Source: Sulfurimonas sediminis (GTDB lineage Bacteria > Campylobacterota > Campylobacteria > Campylobacterales > Sulfurimonadaceae). Taken from it: a stretch of 64,000 nucleotides of DNA. Positions 1 through 8,957 of the stretch are shown here, piece after piece. The stretch spans positions 248,001-312,000 of the forward strand of contig NZ_CP041235.1 of the NCBI RefSeq assembly GCF_014905115.1, in the 5' to 3' direction. A program made the translations under genes and the position numbers. Every line of letters begins with the position of its first letter. Position 1 is the first letter of the stretch. Below the pieces are notes generated by a model. The model was not told where the DNA came from and made no database searches. It saw nothing but the letters and a program-made list of their open reading frames with translations.

Positions 1-553
1 TTGCTTTTTTGTTTGTCAGTTGTTCAATAATCTCAACAATTTCAGCAATAGAGTATCTGTAACTATTGGCAATATCAAGAGTAGTACCTCCTTTATGATG
101 TTCTATAAGCTGTATTACTATTGTATGCACGTCATCTAGAGCTATCACATATCGAAAAGCATCTTTGTATATTTTTATCTCCTTTTCTTCTTTGATGGCA
201 TAAAAAAGATAATTAATGAGTGTAGAGTGCCTTTTAATATCTGCAAAAAGTTGTGGAATTCTAAATATGTAGTAAGAGGCAGAATGTTCCTTTATAATTT
301 TTTCCATATTTTGTTTGTGGATATAATAGTCATTTAATTGATACTCTTTGGCGGACAAAGCACAACTGCTAAAGTAGACAAACTTTTTCTTTTTGTTGTT
401 TATAAGTGTTTTTATTAAGAGATCTTTTTCTTTTTCAAATTCACTTTTATCAGTACAGTTTGAGTTTGCTACGCCACTTGCAAAAATGATGACATCATCC
501 CTTTTATCCAACTCTTTAAAAGCCTGTGCCAATTGACCATTACCTATTATCAT
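1..553 (-). CDS. NAD-dependent epimerase/dehydratase, partial (C-terminus outside window)
   Basis: The frame is open from an ATG at 553 to the window edge, so 184 residues are visible and the C-terminus is missing. The protein starts MIIGNGQLAQAF, a compact Rossmann nucleotide-binding motif. A strand ending FVYFSSCALSA follows, then YYIHK, which fits the Tyr-x3-Lys catalytic pair of extended short-chain dehydrogenases. A nucleotide-sugar epimerase, dehydratase or reductase role is inferred from fold and setting. The ATG overlaps the stop of the upstream sulfotransferase gene (ATGA), so the two are probably translated as a unit. Substrate cannot be told. Confidence 0.8.
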   Translation of the reverse strand, partial: MIIGNGQLAQAFKELDKRDDVIIFASGVANSNCTDKSEFEKEKDLLIKTLINNKKKKFVYFSSCALSAKEYQLNDYYIHKQNMEKIIKEHSASYYIFRIPQLFADIKRHSTLINYLFYAIKEEKEIKIYKDAFRYVIALDDVHTIVIQLIEHHKGGTTLDIANSYRYSIAEIVEIIEQLTNKKA

Positions 554-1581
554 AAGTGCTCTTTTATATTCTTAATTTCTTGTTTCAAAAAACTAATTTC
601 TTGATTAAAATAAATTTTTTGTTTTGCTAATAAATGAGTTAGTGCCCGAATTAAATATTCACTTGATGGCTGTTTTATCTCTTCCCAATTTTCATTTGAA
701 TTTATAGGTAATTCATTGATAAATAGCTGTCCATTCTGTCTATCTAGGTATTCTTTTGCAACTTTTTCATTGGATTTATTGAATTTTAAAACTAGCTTTG
801 TCCTTTCTTCTGGAGAAAGAAATTTATTTGAATGAGATAACTTGAAGGAAAAAGGTTTTTTAATGACATCATCCATAAGATGTTCTAATCCAGCATTGTA
901 GAATGCTTTAATCAATAAGGCTTGATCTCGAGTTAAACTTGGGTTAGGATCACTTTTTAATATACTAAATTCACTAATATCTTCAGCATTAAAGATACTC
1001 ATAAAATCATTAAAAATATTGCCTTTATAAAACTGATTTTTTTCATATATTTTTACATGTATGTTCTTTTTATCAATATAGTTATTCCATTTTTTAATCA
1101 TATTATAATAGTCAAAAAGGCCAGCATGTTCTAAAGAACTCATAGTATTATATATATTTGCTGAATATCGTTCAGTTTTTATGAGCTGTGCAAACCAAGA
1201 CTCTAAATATTCATCTTGTCTCCGTAAATATACTATAATGTGTATTTCAAAATATTTGTTTAAAGTCTTGATATAAATATTTTTAATTTCTTCTTCTGTA
1301 ACGCCAGGAAAATATTCAGAACTTATTATAAATATATCAGACTCTGAATCTTTTGCTTCTTGTATTAATTTTTCTAATCTCTTAGGAACAATTTTAGTAA
1401 TATCAATCTCTTTTTTATTAAAATTAGTGCATAATTGATGATGAGCATTATCTTGAATACATGTTTGAGCATAAGTAATACCATATTTTTTCTGCAAAAG
1501 TTTATTGTTGTTATTTAAAAAATTTTGTAATGCAGTTGTTCCTGTTTTTCCGGTCCCAATATGAATAAATAATTTTTTCAT
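550..1581 (-). CDS. Sulfotransferase-like protein of the polysaccharide locus
   Basis: 343 residues. The N-terminus HIGTGKTGTTALQNFL (about residues 7-22) matches the 5'-phosphosulfate-binding loop of PAPS-dependent sulfotransferases, which resembles a P-loop. A later segment, FEIHIIVYLRRQDEYLESWF, fits the 3'-phosphate-binding Arg/Ser region of the family. Such enzymes move a sulfuryl group from PAPS to a sugar hydroxyl. Placement among glycosyltransferase and capsule export genes suggests the acceptor is a surface glycan (inference). The C-terminal 30 residues are Lys/Glu-rich and probably helical. It overlaps the downstream epimerase by 4 nt (ATGA) and starts 22 nt after the large glycosyltransferase gene. 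No cofactor genes (cysDNC) are in the window. Confidence 0.72.
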   Translation of the reverse strand: MKKLFIHIGTGKTGTTALQNFLNNNNKLLQKKYGITYAQTCIQDNAHHQLCTNFNKKEIDITKIVPKRLEKLIQEAKDSESDIFIISSEYFPGVTEEEIKNIYIKTLNKYFEIHIIVYLRRQDEYLESWFAQLIKTERYSANIYNTMSSLEHAGLFDYYNMIKKWNNYIDKKNIHVKIYEKNQFYKGNIFNDFMSIFNAEDISEFSILKSDPNPSLTRDQALLIKAFYNAGLEHLMDDVIKKPFSFKLSHSNKFLSPEERTKLVLKFNKSNEKVAKEYLDRQNGQLFINELPINSNENWEEIKQPSSEYLIRALTHLLAKQKIYFNQEISFLKQEIKNIKEHL

Positions 1582-1603
1582 CCTTTTTCATCCTTTTCGT
1601 ATT

Positions 1604-4600
1604 TTAAAATTTACTTTTCTCTTTGCTTTCTTTTGAAAACATTGATACATCTTTATTATAGCCATCTAGATAACCTTGAAATTTCGCTTTAATAGATGCT
1701 ATTCTGTCATTTATTTCTTTTTTTGGAAGTGCATTTTCTAAAGCAAATATAATATCATTTTTTATTAATTCTTTTACGATATGATCTTTTTTATCTGAAT
1801 CTATTAATTGATACCCCCAATAGTATTTAAAAAAATCTGCATCAGTTTTTGCTCTTTCATAGGTGGTTTTTGGAGCATATTCATGCGAATGTTTTACTAC
1901 TGCAGTAGGTACATAGAGTTTTTCATAACCCTTTTTTATAATATCATCTGCCCACAGTTGGTCTTCGCCATATTGTACATTACGATAAGGTATCTTTTTC
2001 CAAATGCTTTTTCGAAAACAAGAGTTGTTATCACTGTAAAAATGTAGGATACCCATCCAACTTTTTTCATCATATCCATCAGGTATTTTACTTTTAAGTG
2101 AAACAGATAAAGGAAAGTTCAAAAAATTATTGAAATGTTCTCTTAATTCTCTTTTAGTAAATGTTGATGCATCATCATGAGCAATATGCTTTCCAAATGC
2201 TCCAGCTGCATTTGGATAATGTTCTAGCATTGTTACAAAATTATAAAGCCAATGATTATGTGTTGGAATAGCATCTTGTGTAATAAATGCAATATATTCT
2301 CCTTGTGAAATCTCTACACCATAATTTCTCGTAGCACCATGATTAAAATCTTCTTTTTTAATGGTTTTATAGATTATATTATCAATAGATTTTAAATATT
2401 CCGCTGTTCCATCTGTCGATTCACTGTCTAAAACAATTATTTCATATTTCCAAGGGGTAATCTGGTTTTGCAAAGCCACTAAAACAGTTTTAAATAACTC
2501 ACCTCCATTATATGTTGGAATTATTATACTTGCTTTTATTTTTTCTTTTTTATAAGTTTCAATAGCCTCAAAGTTATGTTCTGCTAGTCTATCTAAAATA
2601 GCCTTTTCAATTTCTCTAGCAGACTTTATCCAAGAGAATTGTTTAAGCCATTTTTTAGCATTCATTACTTGTTTTTTTCTTGCGTTAGGATTTAACAATA
2701 AATATTTTATTTTTTCTTTAATGTCTATTGGGCTTGGCCCAGAAAAGGTCACTATATTATCAGGGTAAATTGCTCTTGTACTTTCTGTATCAAACTCTAC
2801 AATTGCTAAATCACATGCCATCATTTCCTGTGGAACTAAGGAGTAATTTGTAAGAGAAAATACTAACCCAATGTCAGATTTATTATATAAATCTGCTAAT
2901 TCTTCTGGAGTTCTTTTGTAAAAGACACTACACGAAAAAGGAGCCGAATCTATATTGTGAAAATCTGCTCCGAACATATCCACATGAAACTTAACCCCTT
3001 CTTTTGCTAATAGTTCTAACGCAATCAATGCAAGTTCAACACCTCTACGTTCTGTAAAAATTCTTGAGTAAAGAACAATTCTTGGAATTTTATTAGCTTC
3101 TCTTAACCTAGGATTGTAAATATCTTTATCTGCTGCTAAATTAAAAGATCTAGCCCAACGATTAAACTTTTTTTCCATAAGTGATTGAAGCCATGTACTT
3201 GCACATATGCAGTCTAAATCTTGAGTATATGTATATTCCGCCAATTCACTTCTCGAACCTTTTGCATTAAATAAAGTTTCATAATCTTGAATAAAATAAA
3301 ATCTTCTTTTGAAATATTTAGCACTTTGAACGGGCCAAACCGTATTCCAGGATGATGCAAAAATTACATCACCTTTAGCCGTTTTTTGAAAGTCTTTATA
3401 AATAAACTTTACATTTGCTTTGATAGTGCTATAATATTTGATGATGTCTTCATATGCAGTCTTTTCATCTTTGTGAATAGATGGATCAAATATCCATATA
3501 GTTAAATTATGTCCGAACATTTCTAAGAGACGAATCATACGAAAAATATTCATATGCCCACCACCACCAATACCAAAGTCAGGTATAACAAAATGAATAT
3601 TTAAACATTTTTTATTAAACTTCATGGACAAAGGTGCTAATTTTTTAATATTATAGTCAAATAGTATTCCCAAATCTGGGAATAGTTTTTTGCTAAAAGA
3701 ACTCTTAGAATTTATTGACAAAATAGTATCTGAATTAACGGGATAAACCTTGTAGCCTTTATCTTTCCCCTCCGTTAAAAAATGTTTTAGTGGTTCGATA
3801 TTGTCTTTTTTTACTTCTGGGTAGTTTTCTAGATATTTATTTACATCAAACTTATATGAAGGATTATTGCCTTCTTTCCAGCCCTTTGTGATGTAATGAA
3901 CTAATGGGTTTTCATTCTCAACCTCTGGATATTGGCTTTTATACCAATTCGTGTCAAAAAACGGATTTGGGTTTCTTCCTTCTTTATGGCCAAATATACA
4001 ATAATGCAGTAAAGAATCTTGCTGGATGAGATCTTGATATATGGTCTCTACCCAGTCAAACATAAAACAGCCACTGTCTAAAATAGTTTGACAATCTTGG
4101 TTTTGATAATCGACTCTAAAACTTACATATCCTTTATCTTTCCCCTCCGTTAAAAAATGTTTTAGTGGTTCGATATTGTCTTTTTTTACTTCTGGGTAGT
4201 TTTCTAGATATTTATTTACATCAAACTTATATGAAGGATTATTGCCTTCTTTCCAGCCCTTTGTGATGTAATGAACTAATGGGTTTTCATTCTCAACCTC
4301 TGGATATTGGCTTTTATACCAATTCGTGTCAAAAAACGGATTTGGGTTTCTTCCTTCTTTATGGCCAAATATACAATAATGCAGTAAAGAATCTTGCTGG
4401 ATGAGATCTTGATATATGGTCTCTACCCAGTCAAACATAAACAGCCCACTGTCTAAAATAGTTTGACAATCTTGGTTTTGATAATCGACTCTAAAACTTA
4501 CATATCCTTTATCTTTCCCCTCCGTTAAAAAATGTTTTAGTGGTTCGATATTGTCTTTTTTTACTTCTGGGTAGTTTTCTAGATATTTATTTACATCAAA

Positions 4601-5278
4601 CTTATATGAAGGATTATTGCCTTCTTTCCAGCCCTTTGTGATGTAATGAACTAATGGGTTTTCATTCTCAACCTCTGGATATTGGCTTTTATACCAATTC
4701 GTGTCAAAAAACGGATTTGGGTTTCTTCCTTCTTTGTAGCCCCGCATTTTATAATGTTCTATAGGAGTTAGATTTGTAGTTTTTACATCAGGGGTGTTTT
4801 TTATATAATAATTTATGTCGAAAAGATTTTCAAATTTTACTTTTTTAATTTCTCGACCTTCATGCTGCCCATTCCTAATATAGTGAAGTAGAAAATCAAA
4901 TTTTTCTCCGAATATTTTTATATCATCATAATTATTTTTATAAAATTCAACATCAAAACCATCTTCTTTGAGGTTTTCATACTCTTTTTTTTCGTTTTCA
5001 TTTGCGAAGCGAAATTCTTTGAGTCCATATATTACATAATGTATAAAAGGATACAAACCTGCTTCTTTTACATCTGTGTAATGTTCCCTGTACCAAACAG
5101 GATCAAACCCGGCATTGGGCTTTCTATCTTCATCAAGACCAAATTTCACAAAATGTTCAAGAGGCAGTTCTTTTGCTTGTCTGACATCTTTATATTCTCG
5201 TACATAATACTTACTGTCAAAAAGACCACTCTCTTCTATGGTCTTTTTGTACTCTTCTAGCTCCTGTGCATTAGCCAT
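1604..5278 (-). CDS. Large multidomain glycosyltransferase with N-terminal FD-x-Y tandem modules
   Basis: 1224 residues in three parts. Residues about 20-525 are some twelve modules of 35-50 residues with the pattern FD-x3-Y-x3-Y-x-[DE]-[VI]...P-x2-H[YF]-x3-G-x2-[EK]-[GD]-R. Modules 5 onward are copied almost exactly at DNA level in 375-bp units. Residues about 555-905 start IHFVIPDFGIGGGGHMN and resemble WsaF-like GT4 rhamnosyltransferases, with a late E-[MF]-[MA]-ACD stretch typical of GT-B nucleotide-sugar binding. Residues about 910-1130 are a GT2 domain (ASIIIPTYNGG, LDSESTDGT, then a QDA stretch where a metal-binding DXD would be expected). The product is a probable bifunctional assembler of the surface polysaccharide. 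The ATG overlaps the stop of the coiled-coil gene upstream by 8 nt. Sugar specificities are unknown. Confidence 0.85.
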   Translation of the reverse strand: MANAQELEEYKKTIEESGLFDSKYYVREYKDVRQAKELPLEHFVKFGLDEDRKPNAGFDPVWYREHYTDVKEAGLYPFIHYVIYGLKEFRFANENEKKEYENLKEDGFDVEFYKNNYDDIKIFGEKFDFLLHYIRNGQHEGREIKKVKFENLFDINYYIKNTPDVKTTNLTPIEHYKMRGYKEGRNPNPFFDTNWYKSQYPEVENENPLVHYITKGWKEGNNPSYKFDVNKYLENYPEVKKDNIEPLKHFLTEGKDKGYVSFRVDYQNQDCQTILDSGLFMFDWVETIYQDLIQQDSLLHYCIFGHKEGRNPNPFFDTNWYKSQYPEVENENPLVHYITKGWKEGNNPSYKFDVNKYLENYPEVKKDNIEPLKHFLTEGKDKGYVSFRVDYQNQDCQTILDSGCFMFDWVETIYQDLIQQDSLLHYCIFGHKEGRNPNPFFDTNWYKSQYPEVENENPLVHYITKGWKEGNNPSYKFDVNKYLENYPEVKKDNIEPLKHFLTEGKDKGYKVYPVNSDTILSINSKSSFSKKLFPDLGILFDYNIKKLAPLSMKFNKKCLNIHFVIPDFGIGGGGHMNIFRMIRLLEMFGHNLTIWIFDPSIHKDEKTAYEDIIKYYSTIKANVKFIYKDFQKTAKGDVIFASSWNTVWPVQSAKYFKRRFYFIQDYETLFNAKGSRSELAEYTYTQDLDCICASTWLQSLMEKKFNRWARSFNLAADKDIYNPRLREANKIPRIVLYSRIFTERRGVELALIALELLAKEGVKFHVDMFGADFHNIDSAPFSCSVFYKRTPEELADLYNKSDIGLVFSLTNYSLVPQEMMACDLAIVEFDTESTRAIYPDNIVTFSGPSPIDIKEKIKYLLLNPNARKKQVMNAKKWLKQFSWIKSAREIEKAILDRLAEHNFEAIETYKKEKIKASIIIPTYNGGELFKTVLVALQNQITPWKYEIIVLDSESTDGTAEYLKSIDNIIYKTIKKEDFNHGATRNYGVEISQGEYIAFITQDAIPTHNHWLYNFVTMLEHYPNAAGAFGKHIAHDDASTFTKRELREHFNNFLNFPLSVSLKSKIPDGYDEKSWMGILHFYSDNNSCFRKSIWKKIPYRNVQYGEDQLWADDIIKKGYEKLYVPTAVVKHSHEYAPKTTYERAKTDADFFKYYWGYQLIDSDKKDHIVKELIKNDIIFALENALPKKEINDRIASIKAKFQGYLDGYNKDVSMFSKESKEKSKF
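3756..4736. repeat. 375-bp in-frame tandem repeat (about 2.6 copies) inside the glycosyltransferase gene
   Basis: The string CCTTTATCTTTCCCCTCCG begins at 3756, 4131 and 4506, exactly 375 bp (125 codons) apart. The copies read as identical except near 4063-4080 versus 4438-4455. There one copy has an extra A and the other an extra C four bases on, which swaps one codon (Cys versus Leu) and keeps the frame. Identity ends near 4736, where the sequence diverges into an older module. The units encode three FD-x-Y modules each. Confidence 0.95.
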
Positions 5279-5963
5279 TGTTTTTCTTTCCTATAACTTT
5301 TTGTAAATCTCTTATGGGTTTTGTGTATATCCAGCATTTACTCTCTTTTATGCTTGCCAGATCTTCCACTATGGTGTTTATCTCATTGTTGAGTGCGGTG
5401 ACGGTTGCCTCTTTCTCCTCTTTTTCTGCCTGAAGTCTCTGCAGAGCGTTTTGGAGTTCTTCGAGTTGTCTGTTTTGGAGTGCTGTTGTCTCCTGCAGGC
5501 TCTGGTTGGTCTCTTGGAGTGTCTGAAGTGTCTCTTCTTTGTCTTGGAGGAGTGTGCCCAGCATACCGTTTTGTTCTTTTGTTGTTGCCAGATCTTCCAC
5601 TATGGTGTTTATCTCATTGTTGAGTGCGGTGACGGTTGCCTCTTTCTCCTCTTTTTCTGCCTGGAGTCTCTGCAGAGCGTTTTGGAGTTCTTCGAGTTGT
5701 CTGTTTTGGAGTGCTGTTGTCTCCTGCAGGCTCTGGTTGGCTGTCTCTTTTTCTGCCATAAGAGTTTCAAGAAGGACATTCTTTTCTTTTAGGGCTATCA
5801 AATCTTCTACAAGGCTGTCGATTTCATTATTGAGTGCTGTCGTCTCTGCCTCTTTTTTCTCTTGCAGTTTCCGGTTGGCTTCTTTTACGGCTGTTAATTC
5901 TTCTTGCAAATTATTTGTTTCCTTTTCGAGAAATATCTTCTTGTGCTTACTGCTCTTTTTCAT
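5271..5963 (-). CDS. Coiled-coil protein with 77-residue internal repeat
   Basis: 230 residues, almost entirely Glu/Lys/Gln/Leu heptad-like sequence, for example LEELQNALQRLQAEKEEKEA repeated. A 77-residue unit recurs, so the protein is built from one coiled-coil module used two to three times. Only the last about 20 residues (WIYTKPIRDLQKVIGKKN) look different. Similar Trp/Pro/Arg tails are found on glycosyltransferase-associated proteins, but I cannot assign a family. No signal peptide or membrane segment is seen. It ends 8 nt inside the large glycosyltransferase gene, suggesting coupled translation and possibly a scaffold or length-ruler role in polysaccharide assembly (inference only). 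Confidence 0.75.
   Translation of the reverse strand: MKKSSKHKKIFLEKETNNLQEELTAVKEANRKLQEKKEAETTALNNEIDSLVEDLIALKEKNVLLETLMAEKETANQSLQETTALQNRQLEELQNALQRLQAEKEEKEATVTALNNEINTIVEDLATTKEQNGMLGTLLQDKEETLQTLQETNQSLQETTALQNRQLEELQNALQRLQAEKEEKEATVTALNNEINTIVEDLASIKESKCWIYTKPIRDLQKVIGKKNNG
5356..5740. repeat. 231-bp-period direct repeat in the coiled-coil gene
   Basis: A block of about 154 bp at 5356-5509 recurs at 5587-5740, offset 231 bp (77 codons). It begins GCCAGATCTTCCACTATGG in both copies and ends at GCTCTGGTTGG. Differences are very few (for example GAAGTC versus GGAGTC near 5432/5663). The near identity implies recent duplication or gene-internal recombination. Confidence 0.9.
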
Positions 5964-6016
5964 ATATGTTCCTAAACTGATCTTTGATAATCAAAAAAAA
6001 CTTTTTTACTATTTCA

Positions 6017-7861
6017 TTAGATGTTGATTCCAAAATTTTCATGCTTTTTTGTTAAGTTTTTGTTGTAGTATCTGTCGTTCATCAATGTTTTATTCCACTT
6101 TTTTTTCATATATAAAACTTCCTGTTCAAATCTTCTCTTTTTTTCGTCTGTATCTTCAGACCCACGACTTTTAGACTCATAATGATTCAGTTGGGCATAA
6201 GGTGTCCAGAGGTTTCTATACCCTTTTTTTTGCAGTTTGAGGCAAAAATCCACATCATTAAAAGCAACCGTCAGTTTCTCTGCATTCAAACCACCCACTT
6301 CAACAAACAACTCCTTTCTTACTACAAGACATGCAGCAGTTGCTGCTGAGTAGTTCTGAACTATCTGAAGTCTCGAAAAGTAGCCATAGGCATTGTGCTC
6401 AAAATGTTTATGTGCGTGACCGGCAACTCCGCCTATGCCAAGGACAACTCCCCCATGCTGAACAGTGCCTTCATCATAGTAGAGTTTGGCACCCACGGCA
6501 CCTATCTCTTTTCTGCATGCATGCGATACCATTTCATCAAGCCAATGTTCTGTCACAACTTCTATGTCATTATTAACAAATGCAATTATATCTCCGCGAG
6601 ACTTAAAAACACCATAGTTGTTAATTTCCGAATAATTAAATGCTTTGTGATATGCAAGTACTGTTACATTTTGATACATTTGTATCTTTTTCAGGTATGA
6701 CAAGGTTTGCTTACATGTAGTCTCGTTATTGAGGATTATTATTTCATAGTTTGGGTATGTTGTTTTGTCTATGATGCTCTCTACGCATTTGCGCAGTATA
6801 TCATAGCCGTCTCGTGTCGGGATGAGAATGCTCACCAGAGGCCTGTTCTTTACAGGGTAGTTCACTTTGTATGTATTTGGCAACTTTCCGTCTTCAACAG
6901 TTATCTCTTTGTCTTTGGTATGAAAATAATCCTGCAGTGCCTTTAAACCTGCTTGATGGGCATACGCTTTTTCTCCGCTTCCGTAAGCAGTCGAACCTTC
7001 TATGGCTCTCCAGTGGTACAAAATCTTCTCCACTCGGTCTATCTCATCATACTTTATTACATGTAAAGATCTTAAAAGCAGGTCATAATCCTGGCTCCCT
7101 TCATAGCCTTTGCGAAAACCGCCTATGGTATCTACTACCTCTTTTTGTAAAAAGACCAAATGGCAGATGTAGTTCTGGGAAAAAAACATATCGGGATTCC
7201 ATCCGGACTTAAAGTGGGGGTTAAATCTGTTTGACTTTTCATCTATTTTGTCTTCATCAGAGTAGATGAGTTTGAGTTTTGGGTTTTCGTTGAGTTTTTT
7301 GACCATTTCATAAAGAGCATTCGGTGCCAGAGTGTCGTCATGGTCCAAAAATGCTACATACTCTCCGGAGGCCAGGGACAGTGCCGAGTTTGAAGCTTCA
7401 GATATATGGCCGTTTGTTTTGCGGTAAACTACCTGTATGTTTGCGTATTTGTTCTCATATTCCTGGAGCACTTCCAAGGTTTCACTTTTTGTTGAAGCAT
7501 CATCAGCGATGCAAAGTTCCCAGTTTGTATATGTCTGTGCCAAAACAGACTCCAGCATCTCCTGCAGATAACGCTTTGGTGTGTTGTATGTTGGTGTAAC
7601 TATAGAGACAAGCGGCCTCTTTTGCAGAGGGGATGTTTGCAAAATGTCGTTTTCGTTTCGTGCTATCCATTTTGCATAATCGCTTGTTTGATTGCTGTGA
7701 TTTACTGCAGAGAGGTTCACTCTTTGAAGTTCTTTCTCTAAACGCAAAAGCATACCACTCCACCCATGTTTTCTATAACGGGCATAAGATTTTACCACTA
7801 TACGAAAGGGATTTTCCCCCCGTTCATTCCACATTATCAATGCTATCTTTTTTATGATCAT
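6017..7861 (-). CDS. Glycosyltransferase with two GT2 domains
   Basis: 614 residues. Two GT-A (family 2) catalytic domains are visible. The first starts LVSIVTPTYNTP near residue 84 and carries the metal-binding acidic cluster DHDDTLAP near residue 172. The second starts LVSILIPTRDGY near residue 342 with VNNDIEVV near residue 430, followed by GxxG-x-AGHAHKH. This architecture is typical of O-antigen/capsule glycosyltransferases that add two sugars or alternate linkages. No transmembrane segment is evident, so it is probably cytoplasmic or membrane-associated. It is the first gene of the minus-strand glycan cluster. A 53-nt gap separates it from the coiled-coil gene downstream. Confidence 0.88.
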   Translation of the reverse strand: MIIKKIALIMWNERGENPFRIVVKSYARYRKHGWSGMLLRLEKELQRVNLSAVNHSNQTSDYAKWIARNENDILQTSPLQKRPLVSIVTPTYNTPKRYLQEMLESVLAQTYTNWELCIADDASTKSETLEVLQEYENKYANIQVVYRKTNGHISEASNSALSLASGEYVAFLDHDDTLAPNALYEMVKKLNENPKLKLIYSDEDKIDEKSNRFNPHFKSGWNPDMFFSQNYICHLVFLQKEVVDTIGGFRKGYEGSQDYDLLLRSLHVIKYDEIDRVEKILYHWRAIEGSTAYGSGEKAYAHQAGLKALQDYFHTKDKEITVEDGKLPNTYKVNYPVKNRPLVSILIPTRDGYDILRKCVESIIDKTTYPNYEIIILNNETTCKQTLSYLKKIQMYQNVTVLAYHKAFNYSEINNYGVFKSRGDIIAFVNNDIEVVTEHWLDEMVSHACRKEIGAVGAKLYYDEGTVQHGGVVLGIGGVAGHAHKHFEHNAYGYFSRLQIVQNYSAATAACLVVRKELFVEVGGLNAEKLTVAFNDVDFCLKLQKKGYRNLWTPYAQLNHYESKSRGSEDTDEKKRRFEQEVLYMKKKWNKTLMNDRYYNKNLTKKHENFGINI

Positions 7862-7977
7862 TTATACTTCTTGTTTAAGTTAAGGAATTTTTTTAATTAA
7901 AAAAGATGGAATTATATCATAGAAAATTATCAGTTTTTTTCGGAATATGGGTTTTTGCCCGGGTATTAGGTTTTTAA

Positions 7978-8070
7978 GACACACAGCCCGCACTGAAGTA
8001 CGGGTTCCGACGATGCCATCTAAGTTAAGCATCTTTTTTGGAACCCGTACTTCAGTGCGGGCTGTGTGTC
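7978..8070. repeat. REP-like element 1: perfect 31-bp inverted repeat between divergent operons
   Basis: Arms 7978-8008 and 8040-8070 are perfect reverse complements over 31 bp, separated by a 31-nt loop that itself holds GATGC...GCATC. Each arm contains the 18-nt core CCCGCACTGAAGTACGGG, which can fold alone (4 bp, a C-A mismatch, 2 bp, TGAA loop). The element lies between a minus-strand glycosyltransferase start and kpsM. The same core recurs at six other intergenic sites in the window. Confidence 0.93.
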
Positions 8071-8131
8071 ATGAGAGTTTACAAAGGCAGTGCCAATTCT
8101 GAGGAGTGTTGCAACCAAATTAATTCTTTTG

Positions 8132-8140
8132 TGCTATAAT
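8132..8140 (+). promoter_or_regulatory. Extended -10 promoter element upstream of kpsM
   Basis: TGCTATAAT at 8132-8140 fits an extended -10 (TGnTATAAT). The kpsM ATG at 8148 lies 7 nt after it, so the predicted transcript would begin at or within a base of the start codon. No Shine-Dalgarno sequence is visible. Confidence 0.6.
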
Positions 8141-8147
8141 CCATGTC

Positions 8148-8924
8148 ATGATTAAAAGAACCTCTTTCACTGTTTTTACCTCTGTTATCGCTGCACTTTT
8201 TCTCAGAGAAATTCAAACAAGATTTGGCACCAAAAAGCTTGGCTATCTGTGGGCAGTTATAGACCCCATGGTCAAAGTCATTATGTTTTCTGCGATGCGT
8301 CTTGCTACAGGGACAAACATGCAGGGAATAGACTTGCCTGTATTTTTGGCAACAGGTATTTTAACCTATAATTTCTTTTCTGCACTTATGACCACCTCTA
8401 TGACCGCTTTTGAAGGAAACAGAGCACTCTTTGTATACAGACAGGTAAAACCTGTCGATACGATATTTTCCCGTTTTTTTGTTGAGTTTTTGGTGATGTG
8501 CGCTACGATCATACTTTTTATCTCTTTTGGACTCTACTTTGGAATGGATTTAAGTGTAAAAAATTTCAACATGGTCATTGTGGCAATCCTCTGGCTTGGC
8601 ATCTTTGGCTTTGCTTTGGGTCTGCTCTTTGCCGTCATAAACACTTTTTATGAGACATTCGGCAAAATCATCAGCTTTATTTCCATGCCGCTTTTTCTAC
8701 TTTCGGGTATGTTTTATACGGTCGATTCCCTGCCTCCTCTCGCACAGGAGCTCATTTTATACAATCCTGTCGTCCATTTTATAGAGATGATACACGGAAA
8801 TTATTTCAGGGTTTTAAATACAGACTATGTTGACTATACCTATATGATGTGGTGGACAGTGATTCCGCTTTTCCTGGGGCTCTTCTTTTACGCTAAAGCC
8901 GAAAAGAAGATTATTTCTACATGA
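8148..8924 (+). CDS. kpsM: Capsular polysaccharide ABC transporter permease
   Basis: 258 residues with about six hydrophobic membrane segments and an ABC-2 permease layout. The N-terminal block ALFLREIQTRFGTKKLGYLW is the hallmark of the KpsM/Wzm/TagG group (LREIxTRFGxxxLGYLW). With KpsT it forms the inner-membrane pump that exports undecaprenyl- or lipid-linked capsule chains. The start at 8148 places the hallmark at the usual distance from the N-terminus, although a second ATG lies 5 nt upstream out of frame. The partner ATPase gene is not adjacent: two toxin-antitoxin genes intervene. Base composition here is ordinary for the window, unlike those two genes. Confidence 0.93.
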   Translation: MIKRTSFTVFTSVIAALFLREIQTRFGTKKLGYLWAVIDPMVKVIMFSAMRLATGTNMQGIDLPVFLATGILTYNFFSALMTTSMTAFEGNRALFVYRQVKPVDTIFSRFFVEFLVMCATIILFISFGLYFGMDLSVKNFNMVIVAILWLGIFGFALGLLFAVINTFYETFGKIISFISMPLFLLSGMFYTVDSLPPLAQELILYNPVVHFIEMIHGNYFRVLNTDYVDYTYMMWWTVIPLFLGLFFYAKAEKKIIST

Positions 8925-8957
8925 TTAAGATATAATAATGATAAAAAGGATTTCCCA

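Noticed and set aside
7978-8070. Reading the 31-bp inverted repeat as a terminator
   Set aside because: It lies between two divergent genes and has no T-run after either arm. It belongs to the dispersed repeat family.
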